Of a stretch of DNA of 64,000 bases, positions 14,592-29,500 are shown piece after piece. Origin of the DNA: Nematostella vectensis (taxonomy: Eukaryota; Cnidaria; Anthozoa; Actiniaria; Edwardsiidae); the NCBI RefSeq assembly GCF_932526225.1, contig NC_064046.1, positions 434,001-498,000 on the forward strand, given 5' to 3'. A program made the position numbers and the translations under genes. Within the stretch, counting starts at the first letter, position 1. The number at the start of each line of letters is the position of its first letter. The notes below the pieces were generated by a model that had not been told where the DNA came from, did no database searches, and saw only the letters and a program-made list of their open reading frames with translations.

Positions 14592-17500
14592 ATGGCGCAC
14601 GAAGTCGGTCTGTTTTCTTTATTGTCATTTCTTTTTATACTCGCTTTAGTTGTGGCTGCTCCACCAAAAAAAAAACCCACTGATGGTAGTGGCCCAGCAT
14701 TAAATCTTAATGGTAAGTGTTGAAATCAGCTGCTTATTTAGCCACCAATGCCTTTGAGTGACAACTCTCTATACAGACTCAGCGATGAAACTACTTTCAT
14801 TCTCAATGTCTCTCTCGTTTCTCCCAATATTTACTCACAGCTCCCCTAAATAGAAATATCCAACAAGGTGGTGAAAATGGTGGCCATAACCAGCCCAAAA
14901 ATGAAGGGTCAGACACTGGAGGTAAATTAGCGAGAGGCCATGTACGGGTTGCTCTTTGTTTGCGGGTGAATTCGCCCATTCATCTCCTGTACTGTAGTTT
15001 GCATTGACAAGGGTTTTATAAGATGTGTATACCATTACACAGAGGCCAAAAAAGCACACGGCTTTTTCTTATTTTATCACATTTTGATGTAATCAAAATT
15101 TCATTTATTACCTCAAAAGCCAAGGCTTATCTTGGAGGGTCTTGTATCAACGATAATATACTAACTAGTTAAGTAGAACAGTGACTTTTAATGCACATTT
15201 AAATAACTTAATGTAATTCCCTTGAATTGCACTGTGCACCCCTTCTCTGCATAGTGGTGCGCGCTGTTTGTTTAAATTTTTCAGTTTAAAGTGCTGGCAT
15301 GCACCAAGGTTGTATAAGAAGTCAAAGCAAAGGGCGCAGATTTTACTTAAAAGTTGTTGGTTACCCCCACTTTTTATTTGCGAAAAAAATGATATACTGA
15401 AAGAAGAAAAAAGTTGGGTAGCAGAAATTTGTTTATTTTCTCTTAAAAGCTGTAAAATACTCCAAAATGGTGCTTTTTACCATATAAATAGTGGTGAAAA
15501 CTGCGTCTTTTTGTGCAATCTCCTAAAGTGTGATTTGTTTTTGTTTAGGAGATCGATTTTGGCAACTCAACAATCAGAACTTAATTTTCTAAAGACTAGA
15601 GGCACTTTTTTGAAAACTAAGAGTTGGGATTATTCCTTACACGTTTAGTAAAAACGTGTTAAATCTACACCCCTCTGTTGTAAAAACAAGTTCGGTACCC
15701 CCATTTTTTAAATTTTATTTTTTGAAAGCCCTTAATTTCAATATTGTTCATGCCAAGTTGTCAAAAATTCTGGATAGTAGAACTATTTCAAGGGAATTAC
15801 CTTTACAGAAATGACAAGAAAAGGAGATAAATGCTTTTACAATAGATACAGCAATAACCTTACATTGATTTTATCATCTGTTATTTTGACTTATTTTATC
15901 ATGGCTTATTTAGAAACAAGACTAATTTGTAATCACATTTATAGTCCCTAATAAAAGTTTTTTTTATTGAGCCTAGAGAGAGGCTGTTTGGTGTCTTGTA
16001 TAAACACTTTAACAATGTTTTTATAGCTATTCCTAGCATAACACAACTATTCCAGGTAGTCCAGAACCTCATATCAGTCAATCAATCAATCAGTCGTTCT
16101 TTCTAAAAAAATAAAGCTCTTGGAGCAACCTCTATTAAAAACAACCAGTGAATATGTTTGCAGATACTTTAACATTTGACTAAAACACCACAATTTTGTT
16201 TGAACCCAGCTTCCTACATAGTCACCCACAGGGAGCCCAATAATACACACTTCTTGACTACCTGGAATAGTGGTGTTATGCTAGGAATAGCTGTAAAAAA
16301 ACTTGTTAAAGTGTTTATACAAGACACCAAACAGCCAACCTAACTCCTGGTCCTGGCATTTCGCTGTCCAAAAGACTATAACACTTGTTTGAATAGCTTG
16401 AAGAAAAAGTAGTTAAAACATGTAACAAAGAAATATTGTGTGTACTATCCTGAAAATTTCTTGCTGCACCACAGCCCTGTATTGACTTCATCATAATTTT
16501 TTTTATTTCCCAAAATATCCGCCTTCTCTATTTCTCTTCACAGCTCATCAAGTTAATCTAGATCAAGCTGGTGGAAATGCTGGTCATGATCACCTTGCTA
16601 ACAAAGGTAAACTTGTATTAAAGGTCAATTAGGCATCCCTGTAGCTTGAGTACTTCATTGCATAGAAAAACTCCAGCAAATACATGTCACAGCTTGTGTA
16701 TATTTTTATGTGTCTGATTCCAGAGCAATCTTTTTAGCTGATTCATTGGAAAAAGTAAATAAATAAAAATCCCAGAAATGTTGTGGTATGCTGAAACAAA
16801 TTTTCAATACATCACAGGCTCATGAGGGATGTAGACAATGGGGTTTAGTTTCAGACAGTGGTAACCCTGGTTCCAGAGCCTCAAACTTCTCTCTATTTAG
16901 TGGCCAGCGATCTCTCTATTCAGTGGCTCAGTCTCAACCTCGCTGGCCACAAAATAGAGAGAAGTTTGAGGCTCTGGAACCAGGGTACACAGTGGTTATT
17001 GAATAATGTCTTTTATTGGTTGTAGGATCCTTTGGGGTTCAGTCACCCTCAGTGATCTAAAAACCTGATAAAAGCCAATAGCCCATCAGTACAATACGAA
17101 ATTCAGTAAAAATTAATAAACCATTACAATTCCAGGTATTTATCACTGGTTATATATGATAATCATAGTTCAAGATGCTGTACAGTATACTGCGAGTTCC
17201 TAGGAAATTTTGCACATTCTTTTTAACAGTCCACAAGCAGCCAGAGAAAACTAATATCAACAGACAGGAAGATAAAAGGCCCCATAAAAGACCCAAAGAG
17301 AAAGATTTGAATGCTGGCGTGATCCAGCTTGGTGAACACCCAGACTGTGCAGATGATGTCCAAAGACTTTGTCACGAAGTGCCCAAGGGTAACAACTTTG
17401 CCATATTGGTCTGCATTCAGGATAAAGCAGTGGTGAGTTTGTACCCTAAAATGTCACATATGCTTGTTGCAAAAAGGAATTTTACCATAAGGGATAGCAA

Positions 17501-20500
17501 AATGGGTTTGGCCTACATTAATTTTGACCCCTAAAGGATAGCAAAAAGGTGAAGTTTCTAGATTTATCAGTTTTCTTAATTTTCTATGTGTGTCCCAAGG
17601 ATAGGAGCCACCTAATGGATTGCACCCCTTGATGTATTCAAAGGGTGCTATCTTTTTTTTATAACTATCAAAAAAGAAAAGAAAATCTTACGAGGTTTGA
17701 CAGAAAGTTTGGTTTGTATTGTTTGGGTGACTTTTTTTTTGGGGGGGGGCTCTTCCCCCCCCCCCCCCCCCTGGAGTTAATGGCTAAATTGGGGTTATTG
17801 GGATGTGGTTTGATTGTCTATAATATTTTTTAGTCCAGTCAAGGTCAATAAAAAACCCTATTTACTTATTGGCTATTTTTAAGCAAAACAATAAAGATGC
17901 ATAATTCTCTCAGGGTTCTTTTGCTAACTTACTGGAGTTCCAACTAAAACAGTTAAAGAGAATTCAAAGCCTTTTATTTGAAAACCGGGATAAATTTTTA
18001 ACTTACTGTACATACAGTAATAAAAGGTTACAGTTCTTTGGGAAATTGGCGGGTGCAAAAATCAAACTCTTCCTTTTTCCACTGCTCAGGAGGTGGAAGG
18101 AAGGTGGTTATAATACTACTAACACCTTTCTGCTTTTTAGGAGGATGAAATTTCAAATGAGTGTCATAATGTAAGTTAAACAATTCATATATTTTACATT
18201 TAAACATTTACTTTGTATCCCATTCAACAACTCTAAATCTTCCTTTTTACCCAAACCTCACCATCAAAATCTACTCTGTACACCACCCTCACACATCTAG
18301 ATCACACCTCATTACAGGGCATCTGATAGGGTGCGGAAAAAAGCCAAATTGTGCGGAAATTTGACAGCAAATTCTGCGGAGAAAAGAGCAAATTGTGCTG
18401 AATTTTTTTAACATCTCGCAAGCTTTAAAAATGTATGCTTGCGTGAACACAAACTTTATATCTCAGTGAAAGATAATCATCGCCAGAATGAGAAAAAAAC
18501 ATGAACAGAAACAAAAATTAAGGTAATTTTCCGCAATGATATATGAAAATTGCGACCGAATAAAATAAAAATACACAAGTTTGTACAGTAATCCTTCCCT
18601 TTTCTACATAAATAAAAAATCTGGCTTTGCTCTAGTTTGTCTAGGCTTCTGAGTCCAATAACAAGTGTTAGTTTAATTCTATCCATGCGAATTACAAGAT
18701 AATCGACAATATGTGAGAAACGAATGCACCAAGTCACACAGTCTAGTCACTGTATACAAAGTCTTGCTTGCTGGACTTTCACTACATGTAATTGTTTACA
18801 ACTTGCTTCAAAGTCTGCAGCTTCACTTGTTTGGCTAATATTCTTTGTGGTGCTTTCTACAGTGCCTCAAAATGCTAGTAGTGATGATGACCGAAAAGGC
18901 AGTCATCATTCCTGCTTCCTAACTAGCTACATATATGCTGTCCCTTTTTCCCTTTTTAAACTCTTTTCCTATTTTGTGCAGCTTCTTTGGCATTACAAGA
19001 AAAACCTAACCTGCGATGAGAGATTTGAAAAAGCTGCCCAGCAGATGTGTGCATCAGATCTTCAAAGGGTAAGTGTTGACAAATCCAGTCAGTCCGCGCT
19101 GATTTATACTCATTGTATTAATACATGTTTCCCAGCTTCCATATTGCCAAAGTCAGCTTGAGAAATATCCTGGTCAAGGAAAACTGGTGCCTTGTCTTCT
19201 CGAACATCGCCAGAACGTCACTGATACTCGCTGTAAGCACATGATGACCAAGATGCAGGCTATCGTCTTCAGCAATTATCATCTTATTGATGGCTTCTTC
19301 AAGGAATGCCAGGCAGACGTTGAGAGAACAAAATGTGGAAGAATAGAAGAAAAAGAAGAAGACGAGGTACTGCTATAAGAGTATTGAGGGCCTTAAGATT
19401 AGCAATGCATTGATAAGTACCACAAAGGTTAAGCTGTATCCTGTTAACTATTTTAAAGAAGGCTGCACTCTAGAATTCTTGTGTTGTAACAAGTAGCGGT
19501 TCTTTGGTAACTTATAACTGGATAAATTCTGGTTTCTGGAAGCCATGTGAATTTTAACAGGCACATAAACAATAATTCCAACAACAACAAAATGGAAGAG
19601 ACACTGCTTGCATGTTTGGCTAAGAGAGAAGTTTATTTGCCTCAACAAAAAAAGGTTCATGAATAACTAAAATTTGACAAATAAAGCTTCTCTGCCACCG
19701 GGTGGGTTGGAGGGAAAGAAAAGACTGTCTAAAATACTAATGAAAATATATGTGCTTACAACACTCACTACCTTGTGCTTTAGAATAGAACACCTATGAA
19801 CTATTTACACAACCCCATATAATATGGGAGCTAATGTCCATCACAGAGCTGTCACTGTTAAGCAATTAGCACCTTTAAGCCGGAACTGGAGGAAAGGAGG
19901 GGAAATGATAAGGCATTTTAAACCTAAATTTGTTTTTATTTACAGCCTATTTTGTTCATATATATGTTACCCATAGATCAGTGTGGGCTACAACACATGG
20001 ATTGCCCAAGTGCAACCTTGTTTAAAAAATAGGTGTATGCCTTGAGTAAATAGAGAAAATGGATAAAAGAGATGCATGCAAAAAGTATAATGCTGTAGAT
20101 CTATTCTACATAAAGCCAGGGTAAAAGATCTTGTTTCATTTATAGCCAAATTTGTTGTTGCATATCCTCCAAGAATAAAAAATTCCTTTCTTCGTTTGGG
20201 AATAGCACGTAGTCAGTCAAACCAACCAATCAAAACCAGACAAACCGCCCCCAAAGCTTGTGTCTGACTACGCGCTATTCCCAAACGAGACATGGATTTT
20301 GGATTCGCTGAGGTCGTGCAACAACGAATTTGGCTGTAATAATGGAAAATTTTTTTGTTGTTTGGCTCCTGCAGTACATAAACCTTTGCTTTTGTATTAA
20401 AGCCGCATTGTCACCAGTTTACTTCCGGTCGATTACGCAACAATCTCCGATGATTTTTAACGGAAAACGCGAAAAATATTTCAAAATATTGAAAGCAGTG

Positions 20501-23500
20501 TGTCTATTGGAAGTTTCTTTGAGGATGTGATCGATAATTTAGAGCGGATGGCCTGTTAAATATATCGGGTTCTAATAGATTCTTTTGTCTTTTAATGGTT
20601 GAGGTTTCCGTCGGACCTCCGGAAGTAAACTGGTGACAATGCGGCTTTAAGTATTGTATTTTTAAATCAATAGGATGTGCATACCCAGAATGCAGTTATT
20701 GAATGCCTTGAGAAGCATGTTGAAGACAAGCAGGTTCAACTAAGTCCAAAGTGCAAAAAACAAATCTACAGGATGGCGGAGCTGTCTGCAGATGACTACC
20801 ATCTGGACAGACCACTGTACTATGCTTGTCGGGATGACCGGGAAAAGTTCTGTTTGGAAACTCCCGCGGGAGAGGGTAGGGTCTACAAGTGCCTGGCAAA
20901 ACACAAGTTTGAAAAGATGATGTCGCCAGAGGTAGAGTAAAGTTTTTTTTTTTTTTTAATGGATATTTCTCCTGTCACTCATCATTGCAGCCATCATCCA
21001 GCCTCCTCTGATATGGTTCGTCCACTCTCTCTCCACCCCCCCCCCCCCCTAGGTCTGCCCTTGCAGTTGACAGATCATGAAAAGAGTTCCTGTATCTCTA
21101 GAGATTTAAGGGCCTATGGTACTATCTCATTGCTACCAAACTCCGTTGCTTCGGAAGGGAAAAGCGCTACTTTCGGTTTAATAGACTAAAATCGCCGCGC
21201 GTCTTCCAGCTTGGTTCCGTGGCCCAGTGGTTAGCACCTTTGTCTCAGAAGCAAGCGCTCCGGGTTCAATCCCTGGTAGAGTTCTTTTTATTTTTATTTT
21301 CTTCGAAACTCCAGTTCTTATTTTCTTTGTTCTTTTTTTCCAAGAGATTAAAATAAACTTTTGACATTTTGTAGAAGAAAATGTCATTTTTATATGTTTT
21401 TCGAGAATAAAAATAGATGGCGAAAAAACAAAGTGGCGGCCATTTTCGCACAAGAAAAGCACGTTAATTTTACAACAATTTTACAACAATTGTGAATTTT
21501 TTTTCACTCAAACCATTGATATTACCATTCCTAACAACTTAGCGCATGGAATTTTTGATTTTTGTAGAATTGAACAAGTTATTACCGATTATGTGGTTTT
21601 CAAAGAACATAAATATTCACCATTTCTCGCGGTATCAAAATTTCGCAAATCAGACGTGTGAAGTTTAAGAAAATAGTGATGTTAAAATATTTCTGCAAAA
21701 AAATATATGGTAGATTTGAACAGTAGCTTCTCCGACACGTTTTAATGTTCTGGGTCACGTGACCATGGGAGGGGTCAGATGACGTCATCACTTGTGTCAT
21801 TTGTGTCTAAAACACTTATGTTGAAAGTTCCAAGAGATTTGACAAAAAACAGAAGCTTTTATAAAACAAACAAATTTCCCTAGCAACGGACTCAAAAGTT
21901 AGTACCATAGGCCCTTAATCAGGGAGTGATAATGAGTCCATTAATCAGGGAGTGATAATGAGTCCATTATGTGCGGACCAAATATCTCTCCACCCCCTTG
22001 GTCGGCCCTTGCAGTTGACAGATCATGGCAAGGGCTCCATGTATCTCTAGAGATTTTTTATAGTCTTTTATATGGACCTATTTGAAGTCATCCTTATGCT
22101 TAAATCAATGCCGGACAGTATTATCATGTATGTCTCAAAACTGAACAATGAAATGTAGTGAGACAACACTCCAAATCGCTGATTATTTTGTCGAAGACAT
22201 GACTTTTTCAACAAAATTAAGTTTGTTGTCATGTTTGGTAGGATCATATGTGTGTAATTTAACTTGTAGATAATTTGGTCAAATTTTGTGTTTTTTTTTA
22301 GTGTCAGGAGATGCTGACAGTGCGCCAGCAGATAGTCTCCCATGATGTCAAGGTAAGATTTTTATGTATTTTATTTATTTATAAGGCTTCTACCACTATT
22401 GTCTATAACACATAAATATGAATAGCTATAAGGATAACAGAACAGAGCATGACTCCAACTCAAGTGTTACCCTTAAGAAACAAAATACTGTATCATAAAT
22501 ATCAGTGGCATAATTTCAATTTTAGTAAAGATATTGAAACTAACCAGCTTCCCCAGGAATGGCTGGCTAGCAGTGTGAGAATGATAACAGGCATTAAGTG
22601 GAAACATCTTAGGGTCCTGACCCCGTACGCAGTTCTGCTCAAGGTTAAACCAATCAGCTATCGAGCTATGATTTGGGGTTTGCATGGCGCAGATCTGCGC
22701 GGTTTGAGCCAATCAGACGTTATAGATCTCGGTCACATAAAGGAGGTGTTGACATACAAAAACCCGTATTTAGCGTGCTATCGGAACCCATGTGAACTTC
22801 TACCTAGCGCAGAGCAGCTTATGCCCTTGTCCCTGCCACTTGGTTTAGTTTCGAGAAACTATAATAATAAAAGAAGACCTGTGGATATAATGTCGCTCCT
22901 TTTTAGCTTATTGTATTTTGTCAAAGAAGGTGTTTTCGTTCAGACTTTCAGAGGTTTTGTTTTACCTTTTGTTTGAGAATTAACAAAGGCTTTGACCTCT
23001 GTTGACATGTAATAACCAGATATTTATGTCATACAGAGTAGTCTGGTTTTTGTATGTCAACACCTCCTTGATGTGACCGAGATCTATAACGTCTGATTGG
23101 CTCAAACCGCGCAGATCTGCGCTATGCAAACCCCAAATCATAGCTCGATAGCTGATCTTGAGCAGAACTGTGTACGGGGTCAGGACCCTAAGATGTTACC
23201 ACTTAATAGGTTTTTTTTTCCAGTTTAGAGTTGATCTCTGTTGCAACAGTATTAATAATAGCAAATACTGTATAGAACAGAGGCCAAAGACTGGTCAAAA
23301 GCCAAGTAAGATCTGTATGACACACTCGGATGATCATTGGAGTCCATTTATAGTATAACCTTTATGTTTACAAACTATCAAACACCTTTTGGTCTTGGAA
23401 CTAACATTTACCATTTTGCAGTTTGCACTGACAACATTTATTTACTAGGTGCATGCTAACTTATATTGTTTTGTAGGCTGACTATGGACTACTGACATCA

Positions 23501-26500
23501 TGCCAGAAAGACTTCTTAAAATACAAGGATCAATACCACTGTGACGAGGCCGCGGAAGGCAAGACAATGCATGGAGGATTGGCGGTCATGATACTTTGCC
23601 TGGAAAAGGCAATTACTGATGGTAAGGCATGATTCTTTGCCTGGAAAAGGCAATTACTGATGGTAAGGCATGATACTTTGCCTGGAAAAGGCAATTACTG
23701 ACGATAAGGCATGATCCTTTACCTGGAAAAGGCAATTACTGATGGTAAGACATGATTCTTTGCCTGGAAAAGGCAATTACTGATGGTAAGGCATGATTCT
23801 TTGCCTGGAAAAGAAAATTACTGATGGTAAGACATGATTATTTGCCTGGAAAAGGCAATTACTGATGGTAAGGCATGATTCATGATGGAAAAACCTTGTG
23901 TATGCATATTGCAAAGAGATACTAATGAAGGCATGATTTTTTCTCTATGGTCATCGGTTCCTTGCATCCTGGATTGATTTCCATATTCAAAACACTAATA
24001 CGTGATAAGCAAAATGCAAATCTCTGCTACAAATTTCAGTGACACAGTAATACAAAAATACTCATCAAAATATTTGATATAAAATTAAGAATTTCATATA
24101 TTGATTACTGTTACTTGATACTGTAAGCATCTCAAAGAATTCTCCACATTGTTTGATGTAAAAAGAGCCTATTTGAAAACACTTATCTTTTATGTTTCAT
24201 AAATCACAATCCTCACCTAAGTATAAAAGCTAAGAAAAGTAAAGATCCTTAAGTGACTATGGACAAACATGCATTGCCTATACTTTTATTTTCCATCTCT
24301 AGGGAATAAAGTTAGTGAGAAGTGCCAGTCGGAGCTATTTGAGACACGTCAACAGCTAATGGAAGACTACTCCATTAATCCTGAGATCGTGTCTGAGTGT
24401 GACCAAGAGATCGATCAACATTGCAAACACGGGACAGAGAAAGAGGGCAAAACTCTTGACTGCCTGATGCGGCTTGCAGAGGAGGGCGAGGGCAAAATCC
24501 GCGCCCGCTGCACTAAGGCCTTACATAACCTGGTCAAAGAGACAGGAGCAGGAGGTGACTACCGTATAGACCACACTCTGTATATGGCTTGTGAACCTGT
24601 GGTACAAACAGCATGCAAAGACAAGGGCAAGAAAGAAGGAGATGTCATGTGAGTCTGAAAAATCAATTAAAACAAGGTTAAAGTGAGATGTTTTAAGCCC
24701 CTGTATAAACAGAGTAGTTTTGCTGATGTTTCAAGTGTTAGCACTTTGTTTTTTGCTCCTACTAAGGACTAACGCTCAAAACATTTCAATCTTGTGTTGA
24801 TTTATTTTCTGTCTGTCAATCTGAGTGTTGTAACAACTTGTTTTCTCATACTATAAGGTGTTGTCTTGCCCGTCCGTCCATCTGAGTGTTGTAACAACTT
24901 GTTTTCTCATTCTGTAGGGTGTTGTCTTGCCCGTCCGTCCATCTGAGTGTTGTAACAACTTGTTTTCTCATTCTGTAAGGGTGTTGTCTTGCCCGTCCAT
25001 CCATTTGAGTGTTGTAACAACTTGTTTTCTCATTCTGTAGGGTGTTGTCTTGCCCGTCCATCCATCTGAGTGTTGTAACAACTTGTTTTCTCATTCTGTA
25101 GGGTGTTGTCTTGCCCGTCCATCCATTTGAGTGTTGTTACAACTTGTTTTCTCATTCTGTAGGGTGTTGTCTTGCCCGTCCATCCATTTGAGTGTTGTAA
25201 CAACTTGTTTTCTCATTCTGTAGGGTGTTGTCTTGCCCGTCCATCCATCTGAGTGTTGTAACAACTTGTTTTCTCATTCTGTAGGGTGTTGTCTTGCCCG
25301 TCCATCCATTTGAGTATTGTAACAACTTGTTTTCTCATTCTGTAGGGTGTTGTCTTGCCCGTCCATCCATTTGAGTGTTGTAACAACTTGTTTTCTCATT
25401 CTGTAGGGTGTTGTCTTGCCCGTCCATCCATTTGAGTGTTGTAACAACTTGTTTTTTCATTCTGTAGGGTGTTGTCTTGCCCGTCCATCCATCTGAGTGT
25501 TGTAACAACTTGTTTTACTTTTTTTGTTTTCTTTTACTTTTTTTTTGTTTTCTATTTATTTTGTCTTTTTATTGTCTATATATTGTATTGTATCTGTATA
25601 TTACATATATATTGTAATGAATTTTCAATTATTATTTTAACATAATATTAAAACTGTAAAGCGCCTTGATCTATTGGAGAAAGGCACTATATAAAACTAT
25701 ACTATTATTATTATTCTCATACTGTAGGTGTTTTCTCATACTGTAGGGTGTTGTCTTGCCTGATGGAGCACCTGAATACTGACGCCATGAATCACGAGTG
25801 CCGTGAGCAGCTTCTTCACCTACAGTTCTTTATTGCAAGAGACTTCAGGTATTGAATACACTCTTATATCTGTAATGGCAATGGAGGGGCAGGTTCTTTA
25901 TTGCAAGAGACTTCAGGTATTGAATACACTCTATATCTGTAATGGCAATGGAGGGGCAGGTTCTTTATTGCAAGAGACTTCAGGTATTGAATACACTCTT
26001 ATATCTGTAATGGCAATGGAGGGGCAGGTTCTTTATTGCAAGAGACTTCAGGTATTGAATACACTCTTATATCTGTAATGGCAATGGAGGGGCAGGTTCT
26101 TTATTGCAAGAGACTTCAGGTATTGAATACACTCTATATCTGTAATGGCAATGGAGGGGCAAGTTCTTTATTGCAAGAGACTTCAAGTATTGAATACACT
26201 CTTATATCTGTAATGGCAATGGAGGGGCAGGTTCTTTATTGCAAGAGACTTCAGGTATTGAATACACTCTTATATCTGTAATGGCAATGGAGGGGCAGGT
26301 TCTTTATTGCAAGAGACTTCAGGTATTGAATACACTCTATATCTGTAATGGCAATGGAGGGGCAGGTTCTTTATTGCAAGAGACTTCAGGTATTGAATAC
26401 ACTCTTATATCTGTAATGGCAATGGAGGGGCAGGTTCTTTATTGCAAGAGACTTCAGGTATTGAATACACTCTTATATCTGTAATGGCAATGGAGGGGCA

Positions 26501-29500
26501 GATTCTTTATTGCAAGAGACTTCAGGTATTGAATACACTCTTATATCTGTAATGGCAATGGAGGGGCAGGTTCTTTATTGCAAGAGACTTCAGGTATTGA
26601 ATACACTCTTATATCTGTAATGGCAATGGAGGGGCAGGTTCTTTATTGCAAGAGACTTCAGGTATTGAATACACTCTTATATCTGTAATGGCAATGGAGG
26701 GGCAGGTTCTTTATTGCAAGAGACTTCAGGTATTGAATACACTCTATATCTGTAATGGCAATGAAGGGGCAGGTTCTTTATTGCAAGAGACTTCCGGTAT
26801 TGAATACACTCTTATATCTGTAATGGCAATGGAGGGGCAGGTTCTTTATTGCAAGAGACTTCAGGTCTTGAATACACTCTTATATCTGTAATGGCAATGG
26901 AGGGGCAGGTTCTTTATTGCAAGAGACTTCAGGTATTGAATACACTCTATATCTGTAATGGCAATGGAGGGGCAGGTTCTTTATTGCAAGAGACTTCAGG
27001 TATTGAATACACTCTTATATCTGTAATGGCAATGGAGGGGCAGGTTCTTTATTGCAAGAGACTTCAGGTCTTGAATACACTCTTATATCTGTAATGGCAA
27101 TGGAGGGGCAGATTCTTTATTGCAAGAGACTTCAAGTATTGAATACACTCTTATATCTGTAATGGCAATGGAGGGGCAGATTCTTTATTGCAATAGACTT
27201 CAGGTCTTGAATACACTCTTATATCTGTAATGGCAATGGAGGGGCAGGTTCTTTATTGCAAGAGACTTCAGGTATTGAATACACTCTTATATCTGTAATG
27301 GCAATGGAGGGGCAGGTTCTTTATTGCAAGAGACTTCAGGTATTGAATACACTCTTATATCTGTAATGGCAATGGAGGGGCAGATTCTTTATTGCAATAG
27401 ACTTCAGGTCTTGAATACACTCTTATATCTGTAATGGCAATGGAGGGGCAGGTTCTTTATTGCAAGAGACTTCAGGTATTGAATACACTCTTATATCTGT
27501 AATGGCAATGGAGGGGCAGGTTCTTTATTGCAAGAGACTTCAGGTATTGAATACACTCTTATATCTGTAATGGCAATGGAGGGGCAGATTCTTTATTGCA
27601 AGAGACTTCAGGTATTGAATACACTCTTATATCTGTAATGGCAATGGAGGGGCAGGTTCTTTATTGCAAGAGACTTCAGGTATTGAATACACTCTTATAT
27701 CTGTAATGGCAATGGAGGGGCAGGTTCTTTATTGCAAGAGACTTCAGGTATTGAATACACTCTTATATCTGTAATGGCAATGGAGGGGCAGATTCTTTAT
27801 TGCAAGAGACTTCAGGTATTGAATACACTCTTATATCTGTAATGGCAATGGAGGGGCAGGTTCTTTATTGCAATAGACTTCAGGTCTTGAATACACTCTA
27901 TATCTGTAATGGCAATGGAGGGGCAGATTCTTTATTGCAAGAGACTTCAGGTATTGAATACACTCTATATCTGTAATGGCAATGGAGGGGCAGGTTCTTT
28001 ATTGCAAGAGACTTCAGGTATTGAATACACTCTTATATCTGTAATGGCAATGGAGGGGCAGGTTCTTTATTGCAAGAGACTTCAGGTCTTGAATACACTC
28101 TTATATCTGTAATGGCAATGGAGGGGCAGATTCTTTATTGCAATAGACTTCAGGTCTTGAATACACTCTATATCTGTAATGGCAATGGAGGGGCAGATTC
28201 TTTATTGCAAGAGACTTCAGGTATTGAATACACTCTTATATCTGTAATGGCAATGGAGGAGCAGGTTCTTTATTGCAAGAGACTTCAGGTATTGAATACA
28301 CTCTTATATCTGTAATGGCAATGGAGAGGCAGGTTCTTTATTGCAAGAGACTTCAGGTATTGAATACACTCTTATATCTGTAATGGCAATGGAGGGGCAG
28401 GTTCTTTATTGCAAGAGACTTCAGGTCTTGAATACACTCTTATATCTGTAATGGCAATGGAGGGGCAGGTTCTTTATTGCAAGAGACTTCAGGTCTTGAA
28501 TACACTCTTATATCTGTAATGGCAATGGAGGGGCAGGTTCTTTATTGCAAGAGACTTCAGGTATTGAATACACTCTTATATCTGTAATGGCAATGGAGGG
28601 CAGGTTCTTTATTGCAATAGACTTCAGGTATTGAATACACTCTTATATCTGTAATGGAAATGGAGGGGCAGATTCTTTATTGCAAGAGACTTCAAGTATT
28701 GAATACACTCTTATATCTGTAATGGCAATGGAGGGGCAGGTTCTTTATTGCAAGAGACTTCAGGTCTTGAATACACTCTTATATCTGTAATGGAAATGGA
28801 GGGGCAGATTCTTTATTGCAAGAGACTTCAAGTATTGAATACACTCTTATATCTGTAATGGCAATGGAGGGGCAGATTCTTTATTGCAAGAGACTTCAGG
28901 TATTGAATACACTCTTATATCTGTAATGGCAATGGAGGAGCAGGTTCTTTATTGCAAGAGACTTCAGGTATTGAATACACTCTTATATCTGTAATGGCAA
29001 TGGAGAGGCAGGTTCTTTATTGCAAGAGACTTCAGGTATTGAATACACTCTTATATCTGTAATGGCAATGGAGGGGCAGGTTCTTTATTGCAAGAGACTT
29101 CAGGTCTTGAATACACTCTTATATCTGTAATGGCAATGGAGGGGCAGGTTCTTTATTGCAAGAGACTTCAGGTCTTGAATACACTCTTATATCTGTAATG
29201 GCAATGGAGGGGCAGGTTCTTTATTGCAAGAGACTTCAGGTATTGAATACACTCTTATATCTGTAATGGCAATGGAGGGCAGGTTCTTTATTGCAATAGA
29301 CTTCAGGTATTGAATACACTCTTATATCTGTAATGGAAATGGAGGGGCAGATTCTTTATTGCAAGAGACTTCAAGTATTGAATACACTCTTATATCTGTA
29401 ATGGCAATGGAGGGGCAGGTTCTTTATTGCAAGAGACTTCAGGTCTTGAATACACTCTTATATCTGTAATGGAAATGGAGGGGCAGATTCTTTATTGCAA

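Noticed and set aside
22449-22976. 175-codon open frame
   Set aside because: It lies in GLG1 intron 9 across a foldback arm and shows no recognisable domain.
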